A stretch of DNA of 64,000 bases from Trichostrongylus colubriformis (GCA_963978905.1 OZ022257.1:21597774-21661773), one strand, 5' to 3'. Shown: positions 36,001 through 46,562, numbered from the stretch's first letter. Numbers and translations are program-made. Notes: generated from the sequence alone by a model not told the origin.

Positions 36001-37408
36001 ACTCCCGATAGAGCAATTTTGATGGTATGTGATATACCTTTTGATGAGTTCCACAAAGCACGATTTGACCCAGCCTCTCCCACCGCTCCTGGAATCAATT
36101 GACACTGTGCCCTAATCGCTTGATGCAGAGCCGCGTTAATGAAGTAAAGTACGTAGAGAATAGTAAAGTATGAAGTAAAATGAAGTACCAAGGTTGCTTC
36201 AAGCCTATTATGTCCTTACAGCTACATGAAAGCCGCGGAAATAGGAAAGTGCCTCAAGTACTACCGAGCTCGGGAACGTGCACTGGAGGAACTTATTAGA
36301 GAAAGGATGGAGGCAGTAACGAGACATGACTACGCCGAGGCACAAAGGTCAATCAAAGCCGCGAATTATAATAGAAGTGGTTAAGATGGCAAACATGCCA
36401 AGGTCTTAGTGAAACCTTTATTCTTATTTATTTCCAGAGCTAAGAGCCTCTACGAGGAGACAATGGAGCACGCACTGCAAGACAATGAGCTTGAAAGATT
36501 TCTGTCGAAAGAAGAGGTGAGGCTATAAATCTTTGCGATAGCAATGGTATGTTATTCAGATGACACATAATTGTCCAGATTATCAGTAAGAGAGCAAGGC
36601 GAACACAATTTGAAACTTTTCGGAGGTTCGCATAGCTACTAATTCATGCTTACTGAGCGTCTACCTGATAACATGTAGTGAAGTGTGCCCTTGGGGTGCT
36701 TTTCGCGTTTGCTGGAAGGAAGGGAGGACATTGCCCGGATCACACTCAAAAACACTGGAATGGGGCACGATACACGCTTGCCGCTCGCTCAGTTGCACAC
36801 GCGAGGCCTTGCCAATACGTGAGAGCGTGAACTCATTAGATTTTTTGTAATAACACCTTTCTTGATTTCTCGAAATTTTCCTTTCATCGTTTCACTTGTT
36901 TGTTTTTTGCTTCAATTGTTTCACATCATCATAAATGAATGAAATACGCTCTGAGTGACAATAAGTAACACTTAGCCAAGGACCGTGTCCCCTTACAGCA
37001 AGCAACTCGGAATGCTGATGCGCGCAGTTTGTAATGATGCGCACTAGATGCGAATAAAACCACAACGTCGCTCTTTTTATCCCGAGTTTCGCTGCCGGTT
37101 ACCTCTTCTGATCTTGAGTATTCGTTTTGCGACGAACATTTTTTCCATTTCTCTTCTTCTCCCTACTTCTTCCGGCTCTTCATAGAAGACAATCAGAGGC
37201 ATTGTTACCATACCCCTGAAGTGCAAAGAGTAGGGTGAGGCAGTCCTTACCGCTCTTCTTACTATGTCAAGGAAATAAGGCTGAGTCAGTGGCCATAACA
37301 CTTTTGTTTCATCCGTTATCCGCTCCGCTCATTGAATTTCTTTCCTCTTGTGCTTCAGAAAACTTTTCATTTCAGATCAAGCGTTTGAAGAGAAAGGAAC
37401 TAAATTAA
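24094..37408 (+). CDS. Charged helical protein with UVR-like stretch, seven exons, 225 residues
   Basis: Exons: 24094-24187, 25147-25223, 25283-25380, 35293-35463, 36222-36347, 36438-36516, 37376-37408. Lengths sum to 678 and phases match at every joint (G+CT, 0, AG+A, AA+C, AG+A, 0). Residues 1-90 are Ser/Thr-rich and probably disordered (SSRPTSSLSDTSGVSTMS). Residues 91-225 are mostly helical: FREMWEACGDG, ETKKEEALWKE, then YY-R-ARERALEELIRERMEAV and HDYAEAQRAKSLYEE, a pattern like the UVR helical hairpin found in several cytoskeletal and centrosomal proteins; identity beyond that is a guess. It ends FLSKEEIKRLKRKELN. The last exon is the least certain: a weaker acceptor at 36580 gives an alternative ending. 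Intron 3 is 9.9 kb and full of repeats; extra exons there are possible. Converges with the secreted-protein gene. Confidence 0.75.
25713..25830 (+). repeat. Half copy of foldback family F
   Basis: Contains AATCGCTTCGCGGCGCCATC, then TTTGGGATTTCGCTCAACGC and ATGGGCCGATATCGG, matching one arm of the element at 59075-59631. Other half copy at 48430-48545. Confidence 0.6.
27010..27330 (+). repeat. Repeat family D, partial copy
   Basis: AGCCGGATTCTCACTG, GCGTGGAACTTCGCATGCGG and GCAACATAAATATATGGG match the right arm of 14050-14520. The left arm is missing. It lies in the 9.9-kb intron. Confidence 0.65.
27800..28250 (+). mobile_element. RTE-type endonuclease fragment
   Basis: Frames in order: KYDLIKLTDPRR, FIGTCDSRGIGGEGVFVDT (equivalent of GVGGVGVLV), LVIFVAYAPAP, ELEAIYVDLE, DHTFYKFIIGSFYTKIG (GDFNAKIG with Asp replaced). 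Same RTE clade as 7795-8925. Frameshifts and stops separate the blocks, so it is dead; the GDFN active-site segment is mutated. Confidence 0.82.
28660..28860 (+). repeat. Dispersed repeat family S with B-box-like motif
   Basis: Shares with 44590-44850 the blocks TTTAGAATCGTGGT-like, GTACCAATTCACC, GGAAGG-ATGGTTGG and AGAGTGGGGTG-GCGCCAC. GATTCGATCCCCGC resembles a pol III B box. Perhaps a SINE; no clear A box. Confidence 0.55.
28893..29568. mobile_element. Palindromic mariner remnant
   Basis: Ends TA|GGTGGTCTAAAAAGTCTT and AATTCTTTTTAGGCCACC|TA are inverted, and the homology runs inwards about 330 bp on each side. Both arms carry the same mariner transposase C-terminal piece in opposite orientations: on the minus strand PYSPDLAPSDYHLF (third catalytic Asp) then EVTFDIFILPKRVIREM; on the plus strand KAIREMDNNNTYRCV. 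No N-terminal or first catalytic region. An inverted dimer of a deleted element. Confidence 0.85.
29701..30010 (+). repeat. Half copy of the 9548 foldback family
   Basis: Begins TCGAAGTGGCC, contains CGAACGATTCTATGA, GGTAAGTTGAGTG, CGAGCCAGACG and AATTTCGGGGAAAT, in the same order as one arm of 9548-10131. The inverted partner arm is absent. Confidence 0.7.
30325..31100. repeat. Left arm of a large inverted repeat
   Basis: Aligns in reverse with 34045-34825 over about 0.78 kb with many substitutions and small indels. Shared blocks: TATTTCGCAATTTTGA, CTTTCAGCCTTTCAC, TTCTCTCA, ATGATTAAGTTCTACCAGA, TAGTTTGCATACCTCT, CAGCTAAAAAT. No ORF. Spacer between the arms is 2.9 kb. Confidence 0.82.
31795..32019 (+). 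CDS. Small Cys-containing ORF of doubtful status
   Basis: 74 codons from ATG with protein-like composition (NDEDDWKTGTPDNDCGKCCD, then SNMVCNPDSFP). No signal peptide, no family recognised. The minus strand is open over the same bases (134 codons) and equally plausible, so at most one is real. It lies between the arms of the large inverted repeat. Confidence 0.2.
   Translation: MAPQPVSFRPHRGTTQSPNDEDDWKTGTPDNDCGKCCDSNMVCNPDSFPLLSSTTPLLPGFQAQRLDEVVQWRK
33151..33231. repeat. 44-bp tandem duplication
   Basis: TATAGATCCGCCTGTTCCAC and the next 17 bases at 33151-33187 recur unchanged at 33195-33231. Recent. Confidence 0.9.
33563..33660 (+). other. tRNA-like sequence, probably pseudo
   Basis: GCCCGATTAGCTCAGGTGGG has a near-consensus A box (TAGCTCAGGTGG). 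About 60 bp on, GAGGTTGACTCCCG is only a poor B box. The stems cannot be closed convincingly. A second TAGCTCAGG occurs 20 bp later. Confidence 0.3.
34045..34825. repeat. Right arm of the large inverted repeat
   Basis: Reverse complement partner of 30325-31100. Outside 34825 the similarity stops. Whether the pair is one transposon with long terminal inverted repeats or two insertions of the same element in opposite orientation cannot be told by eye. Confidence 0.82.
36880..37110 (+). repeat. Repeat family C, copy 2
   Basis: ATCATAAATGAATGAAATACGC, GCAACTCGGAATGCTGATGCG and ATCCCGAGTTTCGC match 12960-13150. It lies in the last intron of the plus-strand gene ending at 37408. Confidence 0.7.
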
Positions 37409-37711
37409 TCGATGTTCAGGAATTTCATCGCATCCTAACGATCTCGATTTACACACAATTTACTCACGCTGTGATTGTAGTTGAATTACGGCTACTCAGA
37501 AGTTGCTTCGTACTTGCTTTGTGATTCTTTTATACTTGTCTTCTTTGTATGAACCATGCTTTTCCCTTTCTACGCTTCTTGATATCAGTAACATTTTACT
37601 TTATATTACACATACAAAGTATGATTTATATATTCGCAATTTACCACAACTTGGCAACGGCATCAATTTGTACAGACATGCAATCAGGAGCAAAGACGCT
37701 AGAATTTCGTA

Positions 37712-40700
37712 CTAATCGTTGAGCTTAGTCTTGATCTTTTTCAAGATATTCATGAGCATGTCGACGGTTGATGGTTCTGTGGTTGGGGCACCAACCTAAA
37801 AAATGCATTGGAGTTTGGGATAGAGGTGGAATGTCTCAATAAGCTTACCTTGTGACTGCGATATTTCGCCTTCAGACAGCAAATATTTTGAGCGCACTGG
37901 TCGTATTGTGGAAGACAAACGCAGGGCGACATTGGCACACCCACGTACACCATACACTGAGTGGTGAGCGGAGGACTTTGTGCCGCAGCTGTAAAAATCA
38001 CCAGACTTTAATGCAGCATGGATAAAGTGAAGGGAGTCTACGTGAATGCTTGCGATCGGCGATGCTCCAGGACGCTCAAAGGCAAGGTGTATGGAGCGTG
38101 GTAAGGCCCGCAATTCTGTACGGAAGCGAGCGCTGGCCCATACCCAAGATACATGAAAGGCAGCTGCACGCAGCTGAAATGAGGATGTTGAGATGGGCAT
38201 GCGGCTGGATGTGACTGGTCAAAATCAGGAACGAAGATGTGTTAGCGATCATACAGACGGCTCCTGTCCACCTGAAGTTGAGACAGCAACGGCTGCGATG
38301 GTATGGATTCGTGCTGAGGAGATAAAGGACCACCCCATAAGGAAAGCACTGGAGTTCAAAGCGCAAAGGAAGCGAACACGCGGAGCTCCGAAGAAGAGGT
38401 GGAAGGACGTCATCAAGAGCGACCTCACGGAAGTGAAGGCCGCGGCGGAGATGCTTCGGATAGGAGGAAGTGGCGACGTCTGATAAGAATAGCAGACTCT
38501 GCGACGGCGCGGGACTAACGCTAGGGAGAAGAAGAAGAAGAAGGAGAAGCTATCACGAAAAAGGTTAACTTTTGTTATTTTTCACTGAAGACGCCTCCTT
38601 CTTTGGTATAAATTTTTGTGTTTGGTTAGTTGCTTTTATATGCATTACTATCTAACTTTGTCTTACACATATCCAATGAGGAGAAGAATAAAAAGTGATA
38701 ACGAGATTCATCCCAAAATGTTCTTCCGCGCATGTGTCAGCGTGAGAAGCATACATAGTAACATCACTTCGCGATACCCTGACCTGCTCTCCGTCTCACC
38801 GATAACTGTTCAACGATTATTCGATGGGAAATAAAATAGTTGCTGTTGTTCCTTGGATTTTCAATTTCTATGAGAGCAAAGAAACTTTTGTTTAGTTCTT
38901 TATGCGCTTCTGTTCAGATGTTGTATATGGCTTAAGATGATGAGTGAGATAGGACATTTTCTGCATGGTCCTTCTAGAAAAAATTTTGTTCTAAAGATGC
39001 AGTGGAAAGCAGTCTCTTTTGCTACGCCAAGAGACCGCTTTTTACTGCATCCTGAGAATATAAAAAAACAGATTTTCTATTAGCAGGCAGGGTGGAACAG
39101 TAAGTCAATAGTAGGACATACAGTAGCGCTCAAAAGTCTTCGGCGAAATGGTCTTTAACTTGGGGTTTTTCACTTGTAACTTTTTTGCAGCTGCACCGAT
39201 CTGGGAGAAATTTTAGTATGTTGTACTTGGATACACTGCATACTTAATATAGTATTTTGGCGCTTAATGGTATAGGTTACGCGAATATATGAAATTTTTT
39301 GTTTTTGAAGTGCCATCGCTATGCCGTCCCGCTGTGCCGCTGTCATCAAAAGTCGTGGTCTTTCTTCAAAATATTAATGTTCTCTATGGCTTGCTCGTTT
39401 TGTTTTTGTAAAGAAAGTCGTTCTCCTTGACCGAGCCTTTTACTTTTTTTGGGTGGTCTTAAAGTAAATTCTTGTAAAAAACCATGAAAAGTGTCAAGCG
39501 GCAATCAAGCAGAAGGAAATGTTGGCAATAGGCTCAGGCATCACATATTAAAATTTTGTCAAATTTGGTCAAATAGAAAAAAAGTTATGGCAAAAGAGTT
39601 TTGGCCCAAGACTTTTGAGCGCTACTGTACATAGCAGACCGATGTCTACGTCCCAACGAATTCTACGAATATCCAGGTACTCTGTTCAATCTATTGTCAA
39701 TGGTTGGCACCCAGTGCATTTCTCGGGTTACAGTTTCGACATCGTCATGCGCGGTGCAGAGAGACGCGATTTAAGGCTGAAAACCAATGAAAACTATCAA
39801 TGAATTGTGTGTAGCGGCAACACGGCACTCGAAGTTCCTGTAGCATTCCCCATGTGAAGATACTCCCACGGACTGCTGCTTCTTTAACATGGAATTTTTT
39901 AATCACAGAATTACAGTACGCGCGATAAGACCCTTATGCCTTGAGAATGAGATACATTACTCCTTTTGAACGTAGGTGTTTTAACCTTTATGAGATGCAC
40001 GCACCTTCAGGGGATGCCAATGTTAGAAGTAAACTTACTCTGGTAGGCTGGAGTTGCATCAGCCATCATCGGCGGAGCTTCCGTAGCAAGTGTCTCAGGT
40101 GGGTACGTTATCGGGGGATAAGTCTGAAATACGAATTTATGGATTAGAGGAGTGTGAAATACGTTCAGTGATCCTGTTCGTGTTAATCGCCTACCTCTGT
40201 AATCTCAGGACCTGGAGTGGGATCGGGTGCATCATTGATCATAGAAGGGTATTGCTAAATGTGTAGTAACAGTTGTAGGAATGGAACATTAAATTAACAG
40301 TCTTGAGGCACTCTTGAGGCAAGTTATTTGATATCAGGTCATTAATGGGTATTGACTTTCAGTTTCAGTTGACGTGATAATACTATCTTCTTTGGAGACC
40401 CATTCCACGAAAATTCGGGCATTATTACAGCCCGAAGAAGAAATAGGTGCCTCGTGAAGGTGGAAAATATTTTATTGATATTACTACCTATCCAAATACA
40501 GCTATTCTTTTATTTTGCGTGATGGACGGGTCTTGCAGCTATAACGGAGCTCTTCCATAATTGCCGGGAAGAGTAAGCGAGAAAGAGGAAATAAAGCATG
40601 TATAGTGACTGATGTTGTGCGTCGATAGCGCAGAACCAAAGCCTGTACAGGGGGTGCCAAAAAAAAGTAATTTTGCCCACGGCTCACATCTGCCAATTTT

Positions 40701-43700
40701 ACAAAACGTAGGGAAACGAAAGAGACAAAGGTATTGGGGCAAAACATTCCCGAAATGTTCCTCTAAAAGCAGGAACAAGCTGTGGCTCCTCACGTTCATG
40801 TTCATAAAAATATGGAGGTTTCATTCGGCGCAGTCGGGCTTCGGAGCACCTACATTTAGAAATTCGCAAAAAACAGTGGAGCCAAGCTCCGTGGTAGGTC
40901 TTTTGTGGGAAGCTTCCTGAGGGTTGGCCCTTCGGTTCTTGGAAGTCACAGAGCCTTTGCTGCTTGGACAAGGCTGCTATGATCCAAAGTATCATTTCCA
41001 TGCCTCAAATCCGCCTCCGGGGGGTTTCAGTGGTAGGGGAACGTTTTGGCTCTTGGAAACGAAGGGCGCTGGGAACCCGGGAAAAACGCAGTGTTAAAGA
41101 ACACCATCCGGTATGAATCCCCTTAGGTACCCAGATTGAACGGATGTCAGCAAGGTTGTGAAAGAGGGCGAAGAAATTTCGGATTTTGCCCAGTTGAGGT
41201 GATACATCTTGTTCAGTCTTTCCTTGCTCCCGTTCCTGCTCGTGCAGGAGGCTGCCACGGAGTATAGTGATAGAGTTAGGTCTGCTCTTGATTCTGGGGA
41301 TGAGAATACCTCAATAGAAATTACTGTAGTTTGGCTAAATGGGGTCGAAAGTGGAGGAGACAAAATTACTTTTTTTGGCACCCCCTGTATATTCGTTAAG
41401 CACTTTCAGGCCAGGAACAGCGCCTTGTTACTTTACGACGTTCCTTTTATATAATATTATGCACTATGTTGCATCTGTGAATCGTATCGTTTTGTGACAA
41501 AGATCGTCTAGTAACAAAGGCGCTGCACCCACTAGCGAAGTCCGAGGTCAAATCATGGACCTTTTCTTGTTCAGGCTAACTATTCCTCCAGGACCGGTGA
41601 CTTGTACCATATAAAACCTAGATTTCTTCATCTGCTGCCCCGGCAAATCACTGTGTAAGCTAGAGCATCACAACGATTTAATATGGAAGACACGTCATGA
41701 AAAGGAATAGTCAAGAACAGTGCTTCATAATATGCTTTATCGCCTCACAACGGAAGGCACCTAAGAATAGTGCTTTATACATAATTTGCGTGGGATCGGC
41801 TTTAAGTGGAAGGCACCTCTAACCTATTGTTGCTGATTTCAACGACTAACCTTTTTTGTGGGGTTGTCAAATGCCCCAGTGGACCGATGCGCCTCAAGAG
41901 CCCGCAGTTAAAGTGTTCACTGTGAGGCCGTTGGGAAAGAGCAGAAACTCACTTGATTGCCATTACAATTGCACTGGTACTGGGCTGAGGTGGGTCCCGA
42001 AATTTGAATCATAACGCATTGACATTGTCCTTGTCCACTGCTGTGTCCACTGCCAGATGATGGTTGCTGCAATTATTGACGGTACATGGGACCTTCATGA
42101 GCTAGAAGCTTATTCCTTCTTACCGTGGGGTACTGAATTGGAGGCTGAGTAGGCGGAGGACGGGTGGGCGCCATCGTGGTTGTTGAGGTTGTCTGAAAAC
42201 ATAAACATCGAGTAGATACTGGTGGTTTTCCGTGAAATGTTACTCACTGGAGCTTCTCCGCACTGGCATTGATACTGTGATGAGCCGAGGTAAACGATTT
42301 GAATGCATCCACATCTGAAATAAACGCTTCTATTCAAACCGCTTTGAAGGCACATTTCGTAATGACAAAGGTGTGCAGGAGTATTGATAAAAGGAAGGCT
42401 TAGTCAGGCGGCGTTCACTCAGTGCCGGCCGAGCGTGGCTGCATTCAAACGCAGCGAGACAGGGTGGCACGAGGAGATGTACAGACGACGCAGGCAACGA
42501 GGCAGGGTAGCATGGATAGAGACGCAGGCACACGCAGTCACGCCCTGCCACCGGCACCGCAGAGTATGAACGCGGCCTTGAAGCCGTAGAAGTACTATGT
42601 TCACATAGAGGTTTCAATTAAGTACTGTTACGGAGGCTGTACACAGGCCGCAAACTGTTCGTCACGCCCTACTTTGCGTGCGACTAGTGCACTTATCGGG
42701 CGATGCGCTTATCTCAGGTGTGATCATGAGCAGAAAATTCCCATCGGAGCGTGCGAGATAGGGTGTGAAAGGTTTAGGTTATTTTAGGGCGATTACCGTA
42801 TCGTAGTCTGAAATGAGGCTCTCTGAAACCCATCGGCACACGGCGCCCTCGCTAGGATGCATCACATCTCACGCTGTGACGCAAATTTCCTGCCCCAATG
42901 ATAGCCACCTTCTTAAAGCGTCCATAGCAACTCCCACTACAACGCTTTTTTAAGCCTCCAGCCCTTTATCAGACAGTCATAAATATATTGCGGTAGCTGT
43001 CATTTTCCCAATAAATTACGCTGTGGAGGTTGAGAGTCGAATTCTCCTAGGTAACCATCAAGAAACTGAGAACTCTGGGTGGGGTCCACGAGGTCGAATT
43101 TCCGCGCGGCCGCGCGCGATGAGCGGCACAGCGGGTGCGAGTGCCAGTGGCAGGGGATGGCAGACTTCAAGCGAGGCAGTGTGGTATGGGTGGAAAGCGC
43201 AGACGTGACGCAGGCACGCTCAGCCGGCCGATCAAGGGCAATCGATACGGCGAGTCGTACGGGGGCGCCGCGAGTGAAACGCCGCGAAGCGGAAATTCGA
43301 CCTCGTGGACCCTACCCAGAACTCTTAGCGATCTGCTTCGAATGCAGTTTTGAATCGGTGCAGTTCGCGAATGAGCCAGCCTTGTGAAAAGGATATCCTC
43401 GACATGAGCGCTCATATCAGATAAGCATAGCCACATACCGAGCTTGGTTCTGTGATGGATATGCCTGGACGCTGCCTGCAAGTGCTTCTGCCACATCGTT
43501 TTGTTGCAAAGTTTCCGCTGGAGCCTGAGACGGTAACGCCTGAAACAGTGGCCGTAAATCATTTCAAATCAAGGGCCACGTAAGTCCTGCGCTTGTAGCA
43601 GGGCTACAGTTTTCAATTAAATTTTAAACATAATTTGAATGTTCAACAACAAGTGAGGCGCCAGAATATTGATTCAAAAAACTCAATTGTTGTTGAACGT

Positions 43701-45852
43701 TCAGATAATCATGAGACTCCGGAACAGCACAATTTTATAATGAACATAATCATAAGCAATCAACTTTTCGGTCTTTCTAGCACATTCAAGCCAACTGTCA
43801 ACACTGAAGGCAACCCTTACCGACATCGGCCTAGCACAGCTACACGTCATTGCTCCAGTGCTTCGCGGATTGCGAATGCATTTACATTCTTGCCGCTTCA
43901 CTCGAAGAGTAATTGGGTTTTCTCGGATAGCCTATAATACTGGCAATTACAATAACAGACAATGATAGGGGTAATGTGAGTGAAGGGAACTCTTAATGCA
44001 GGTCACCCAAATATAAAACTGCAGGTTTGGAAAAAATATATATGTGGCACAATTCCAGGTGAAAAAGCGCTAACCTCTGGAGGAGGCATCTTTTTCAACT
44101 GCAGATACTTTTTTCATCCCTATTACCACTACTTTCATCATCTCATATTTTTAGCCCCTTTCCATAAATAATAACAGGAAGAGGATCGTATTTCTCGGGC
44201 TTTTTGACCGTTTCATTCAGTTCCATATGCCTGTGTTTGTTTTCTGCCGTAAAGGTTTGTTAAGGTGGGATTTTCATTGTGCCTGCCGTTGCGACGAATA
44301 GTCGTTATCAAAAGCCTGAAGGCATTCCTCATTTTATTGTTACTACTTATCCTGCGCATATTTTGCGATCGATACAACTCAAACCAGAGAAACCAACGAG
44401 ATCGAGTCGAAATTCTGTCATTGAACTACATACTTACCTCGGTTCTACCAGTACCGAGCGCTTGCTTGACTTCGAGGACACCACGTAGCGAGATTACCCG
44501 GTCGCGCATTGCCACTGTGTTTGAATAAGATACGTACGTGCACTGCGTTACATTCCATCAATTTAGGATGAAGGATAAAGTTTTTGGCGTTAATCGATCC
44601 CTTTCTGGAATGCGCCGCACATTCTAGTTCCATTTAGAATCGTGGTGGCTGTCGAAAGTGATGTGGCCTATGCTTGCGGTGGCTTGCCGTTGTACAAGTC
44701 AGTGCTTTTATCCTTCCAGACAAATCTAGTACCAATTCACCGATACATACTGATCCCGGAGGGATGGAAGGTATGGTTGGTCTGGGTTGGCTTCGATGCG
44801 GGACTGGATCCTCGCACCATAAGAGTGGGGTGTGCGCCACGTTTCACTACGCCACTTCCCCCCCATCCCCCTGTTGTTCATGCATGGACCGCGACGCATT
44901 ATCGGTGCTGGTGGAATCAAGATGAGCAGTTCAATCTCTGGATTCCGACCCCTCTGGTTTCTCTGATTTGTGTTGCACGAGTCGCAAATAATGTGCAGGA
45001 TAACCAGTAACAATGAGTTGTGCAATGCTTCAGACATTACATAACGACGAAATTGTCAAAACGTCAAGCGCAATAAGAATTCCACTATAGCAAACCTGTA
45101 TTGCAGAAAACAAACAGAAGCATACATATTTTAAGAGATCCTCAGGTTTCAAAAACGAAGGGCATGGAGCTTTCATTCAGTTTTTCCTCACATTCATAGT
45201 ACTGAGAGTCCTTCGGCTTTCATATTCTGTAATCTTTTCACATATGGCCAGAATCATCTCCATCACTGTCTTTAGACTGCTGACGAGATGAAGATATACC
45301 AGCTATAGGATAGGATGCTCAAAGTGGGTCAACGTGCCTCACAGGTGCTCTGTTGTTTCCACTGTAAATTGATCACGCGGAAAATCTCATGGTCGCCGCG
45401 ATCGCTGACATCCTCACCCATTTTGAGTATCCTGGCTTTCACCCAGATAAATCGGCCATGTGGTAATTACTTCGTAATATGTCCCAATAATGAAGAGCAC
45501 CTGTAGCGTAATATTCAGCGGTGATTAAAGCGCAAAAATTTTCTGTAAACCAGAAGAGAGGGTGTGGATATAAAGATCTTATACAATACACAGCTAATTT
45601 CATGTTGCTTCTTGTACCGTTGAGAGGGAGCAATTGCAGTAAGTATCAGTTACACTTTTTCTTCGAAGACCAGACGTTCTTTGATTTGCCGAAGGTGATT
45701 TTGTAAAGTTGTAGGTTCGGATGATGTTAATAACAGGCATTGATATCAACTGCTTACATTGTACCAACTTATAACAGAATGGTGTGCCAGTGAATACTCA
45801 CCTCAACCACACAAAACCATACGCATAGTAGTGCAACCACCTTCCGTTGCAT
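37712..45852 (-). CDS. Predicted secreted Cys-cluster protein with Pro/Thr linkers, nine exons, 256 residues
   Basis: Exons (minus): 45852-45802, 43539-43439, 42314-42248, 42192-42124, 42066-41953, 40254-40195, 40123-40039, 37988-37849, 37795-37712. Their lengths sum to 771 and all phases match. Residues 1-17 are a signal peptide (MQRKVVALLCVWFCVVE). Cys clusters: C52-x-C54-x12-C67-x-C69; C111-x-C113-x14-C128-x-C130; and C194-x10-C205-x-C207-x6-C214-x4-C219-C220. The first two are internal repeats (GCIQIVYLG...QYQCQC and CQCVMIQISG...QYQCNC). Linkers are Pro/Thr-rich (TTTMAPTRPPPTQPP; TYPPITYPPET) and may carry O-glycans. The C-terminus is a basic helix (NILKKIKTKLND). Probably extracellular; no named family recognised. 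All introns over 1 kb carry transposon pieces. Confidence 0.85.
38068..38560 (+). mobile_element. RTE-like LINE C-terminal fragment
   Basis: Plus-strand blocks across three frames: VVRPAILYGSERWPIPKI, HAAEMRMLRWACG, RNEDVLAIIQTAP, LRQQRLRWYGFVLRR, DHPIRKALEFKAQ and GAPKKRWKDVIKSDLTEV, then an AGAAGAAGAAGAAGG tail. This is the region after the reverse transcriptase in RTE-type LINEs, from a different clade to the endonuclease relics. At least two frameshifts. It sits antisense in the intron between exons 7 and 8 of the secreted-protein gene. Confidence 0.88.
39121..39627. mobile_element. Nonautonomous Tc1-like TIR element, 507 bp
   Basis: Ends TA|CAGTAGCGCTCAAAAGTCTT and AAGACTTTTGAGCGCTACTG|TA: 20-bp perfect inverted repeats with TA duplications. 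No transposase. Inserted in the same intron as the LINE fragment before it. A related single end lies at 19706. Confidence 0.93.
40648..41387 (+). mobile_element. Nonautonomous TIR element (family T1), 740 bp, TA duplication
   Basis: Ends TA|CAGGGGGTGCCAAAAAAA and TTTTTTTGGCACCCCCTG|TA are inverted over about 28 bp. Body homologous, in reverse, to 15716-16496. No transposase motif in its 80-100 codon frames. It occupies the intron between exons 5 and 6 of the secreted-protein gene. Confidence 0.92.
42400..42600. repeat. Degraded family M-like fragment
   Basis: GAGACAGGGTGGCACGAGGA, GGCAGGGTAGCATGGAT and CACGCAGTCACGC resemble the core of 23216-23525. Ends not found. Lies in intron 2 of the secreted-protein gene. 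Confidence 0.45.
43069..43325. repeat. MITE with CG-rich core (family M), copy 2
   Basis: About 36-bp inverted ends: CTCTGGGTGGGGTCCACGAG on the left and CTCGTGGACCCTACCCAGA on the right, with the 24-bp GGGTCCAC...TTTCCGC part perfect. Core CGCGCGGCCGCGCGCG. In intron 2 of the secreted-protein gene. Confidence 0.88.
44316..45030. repeat. Foldback element enclosing a family S repeat
   Basis: Arms of about 95 bp: 44316-44415 (TATTGTTACTACTTATCCTG, CAGAGAAACCAACGAG) and its inverted copy 44930-45030. Between them lies the family S repeat also seen at 28660-28860. In the first intron of the secreted-protein gene. Confidence 0.72.
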
Positions 45853-45880
45853 ACCTAAACGAGAAATAAATTAATTTCGA
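45853..45880 (-). promoter_or_regulatory. Probable SL acceptor of the secreted-protein gene
   Basis: TTCTCGTTTAG ends two bases before the ATG at 45852, leaving a 2-nt leader. That spacing is typical of SL1 trans-splicing and hard to explain otherwise. A TATTTAAG box lies about 160 bp upstream on the same strand, without further support as a promoter. Confidence 0.5.
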
Positions 45881-46529
45881 AAATTGGTGCTACGGCAAGC
45901 GGAGGAGCAACAACAACAAGACTGAAAGACAAGAAATTGCCGCCAACAAAAAGCCGCTCGCGCTGTGTGTACGGTAGAACGAAATGGAGACATTGTCTTC
46001 GCGACTCTTAAATAGCCGCCGGCGAAGACCAGCGAAGGGTTGGCCCATCTGATGACACAAGGACTGGCTTCATCAAAAGAATTGGAATCGAAACACGCGA
46101 TCTGGCGGAAGATCACTTCACACTGGAATGTGAACGGCTCGTGAACAAGATTACGTGGTTTGAAACTATCGTATTTTGCCTGCTCATGCGTTGAAGGTCT
46201 CTTTCAGTTCGATGTTCTCATCAAAACCAGCCGGGACACATCGCAGACGACTACTTACCCTTATGGTGCTACAGTTGACGACGAAGGAGTAGGTACCGCT
46301 TGACCTCACTTTTCGTCTTGATTTTAAAAGCCCGTGAAGGTCGAATACTTATGTGTAGTAAGGAAGATATGGGTTCCGAGCAGTAAGGAATTAAGCTTGA
46401 ACACAGCCCATACATAGGCTTACCTGCATTCCATAGTGGAGGTATATAGAAGCACTCTGTATTTCCTTTTGAGTGAAAAGCAATGCGGAAGTGGTCCACT
46501 ACCGATGAAGACCTTGCTTGACCTTTGAT

Positions 46530-46562
46530 TTGGTGTTCCAGTGAAACTCACCTCAACTACAC
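46530..46562 (-). pseudogene. Duplicated remnant of the signal-peptide exon end
   Basis: GGTGTTCCAGTGAAACTCACC followed by TCAACTACACAA copies 45780-45813 (GGTGTGCCAGTGAATACTCACC, TCAACCACACAA), that is the donor side of exon 1 of the secreted-protein gene. The hydrophobic core upstream is not conserved. Suggests a partial tandem duplication. Confidence 0.45.

Noticed and set aside
36581..36640. Alternative last exon of the plus-strand gene (ISKRARRTQFETFRRFA)
   Set aside because: Acceptor is weaker than TTTCATTTCAG at 37375; kept only as an alternative.
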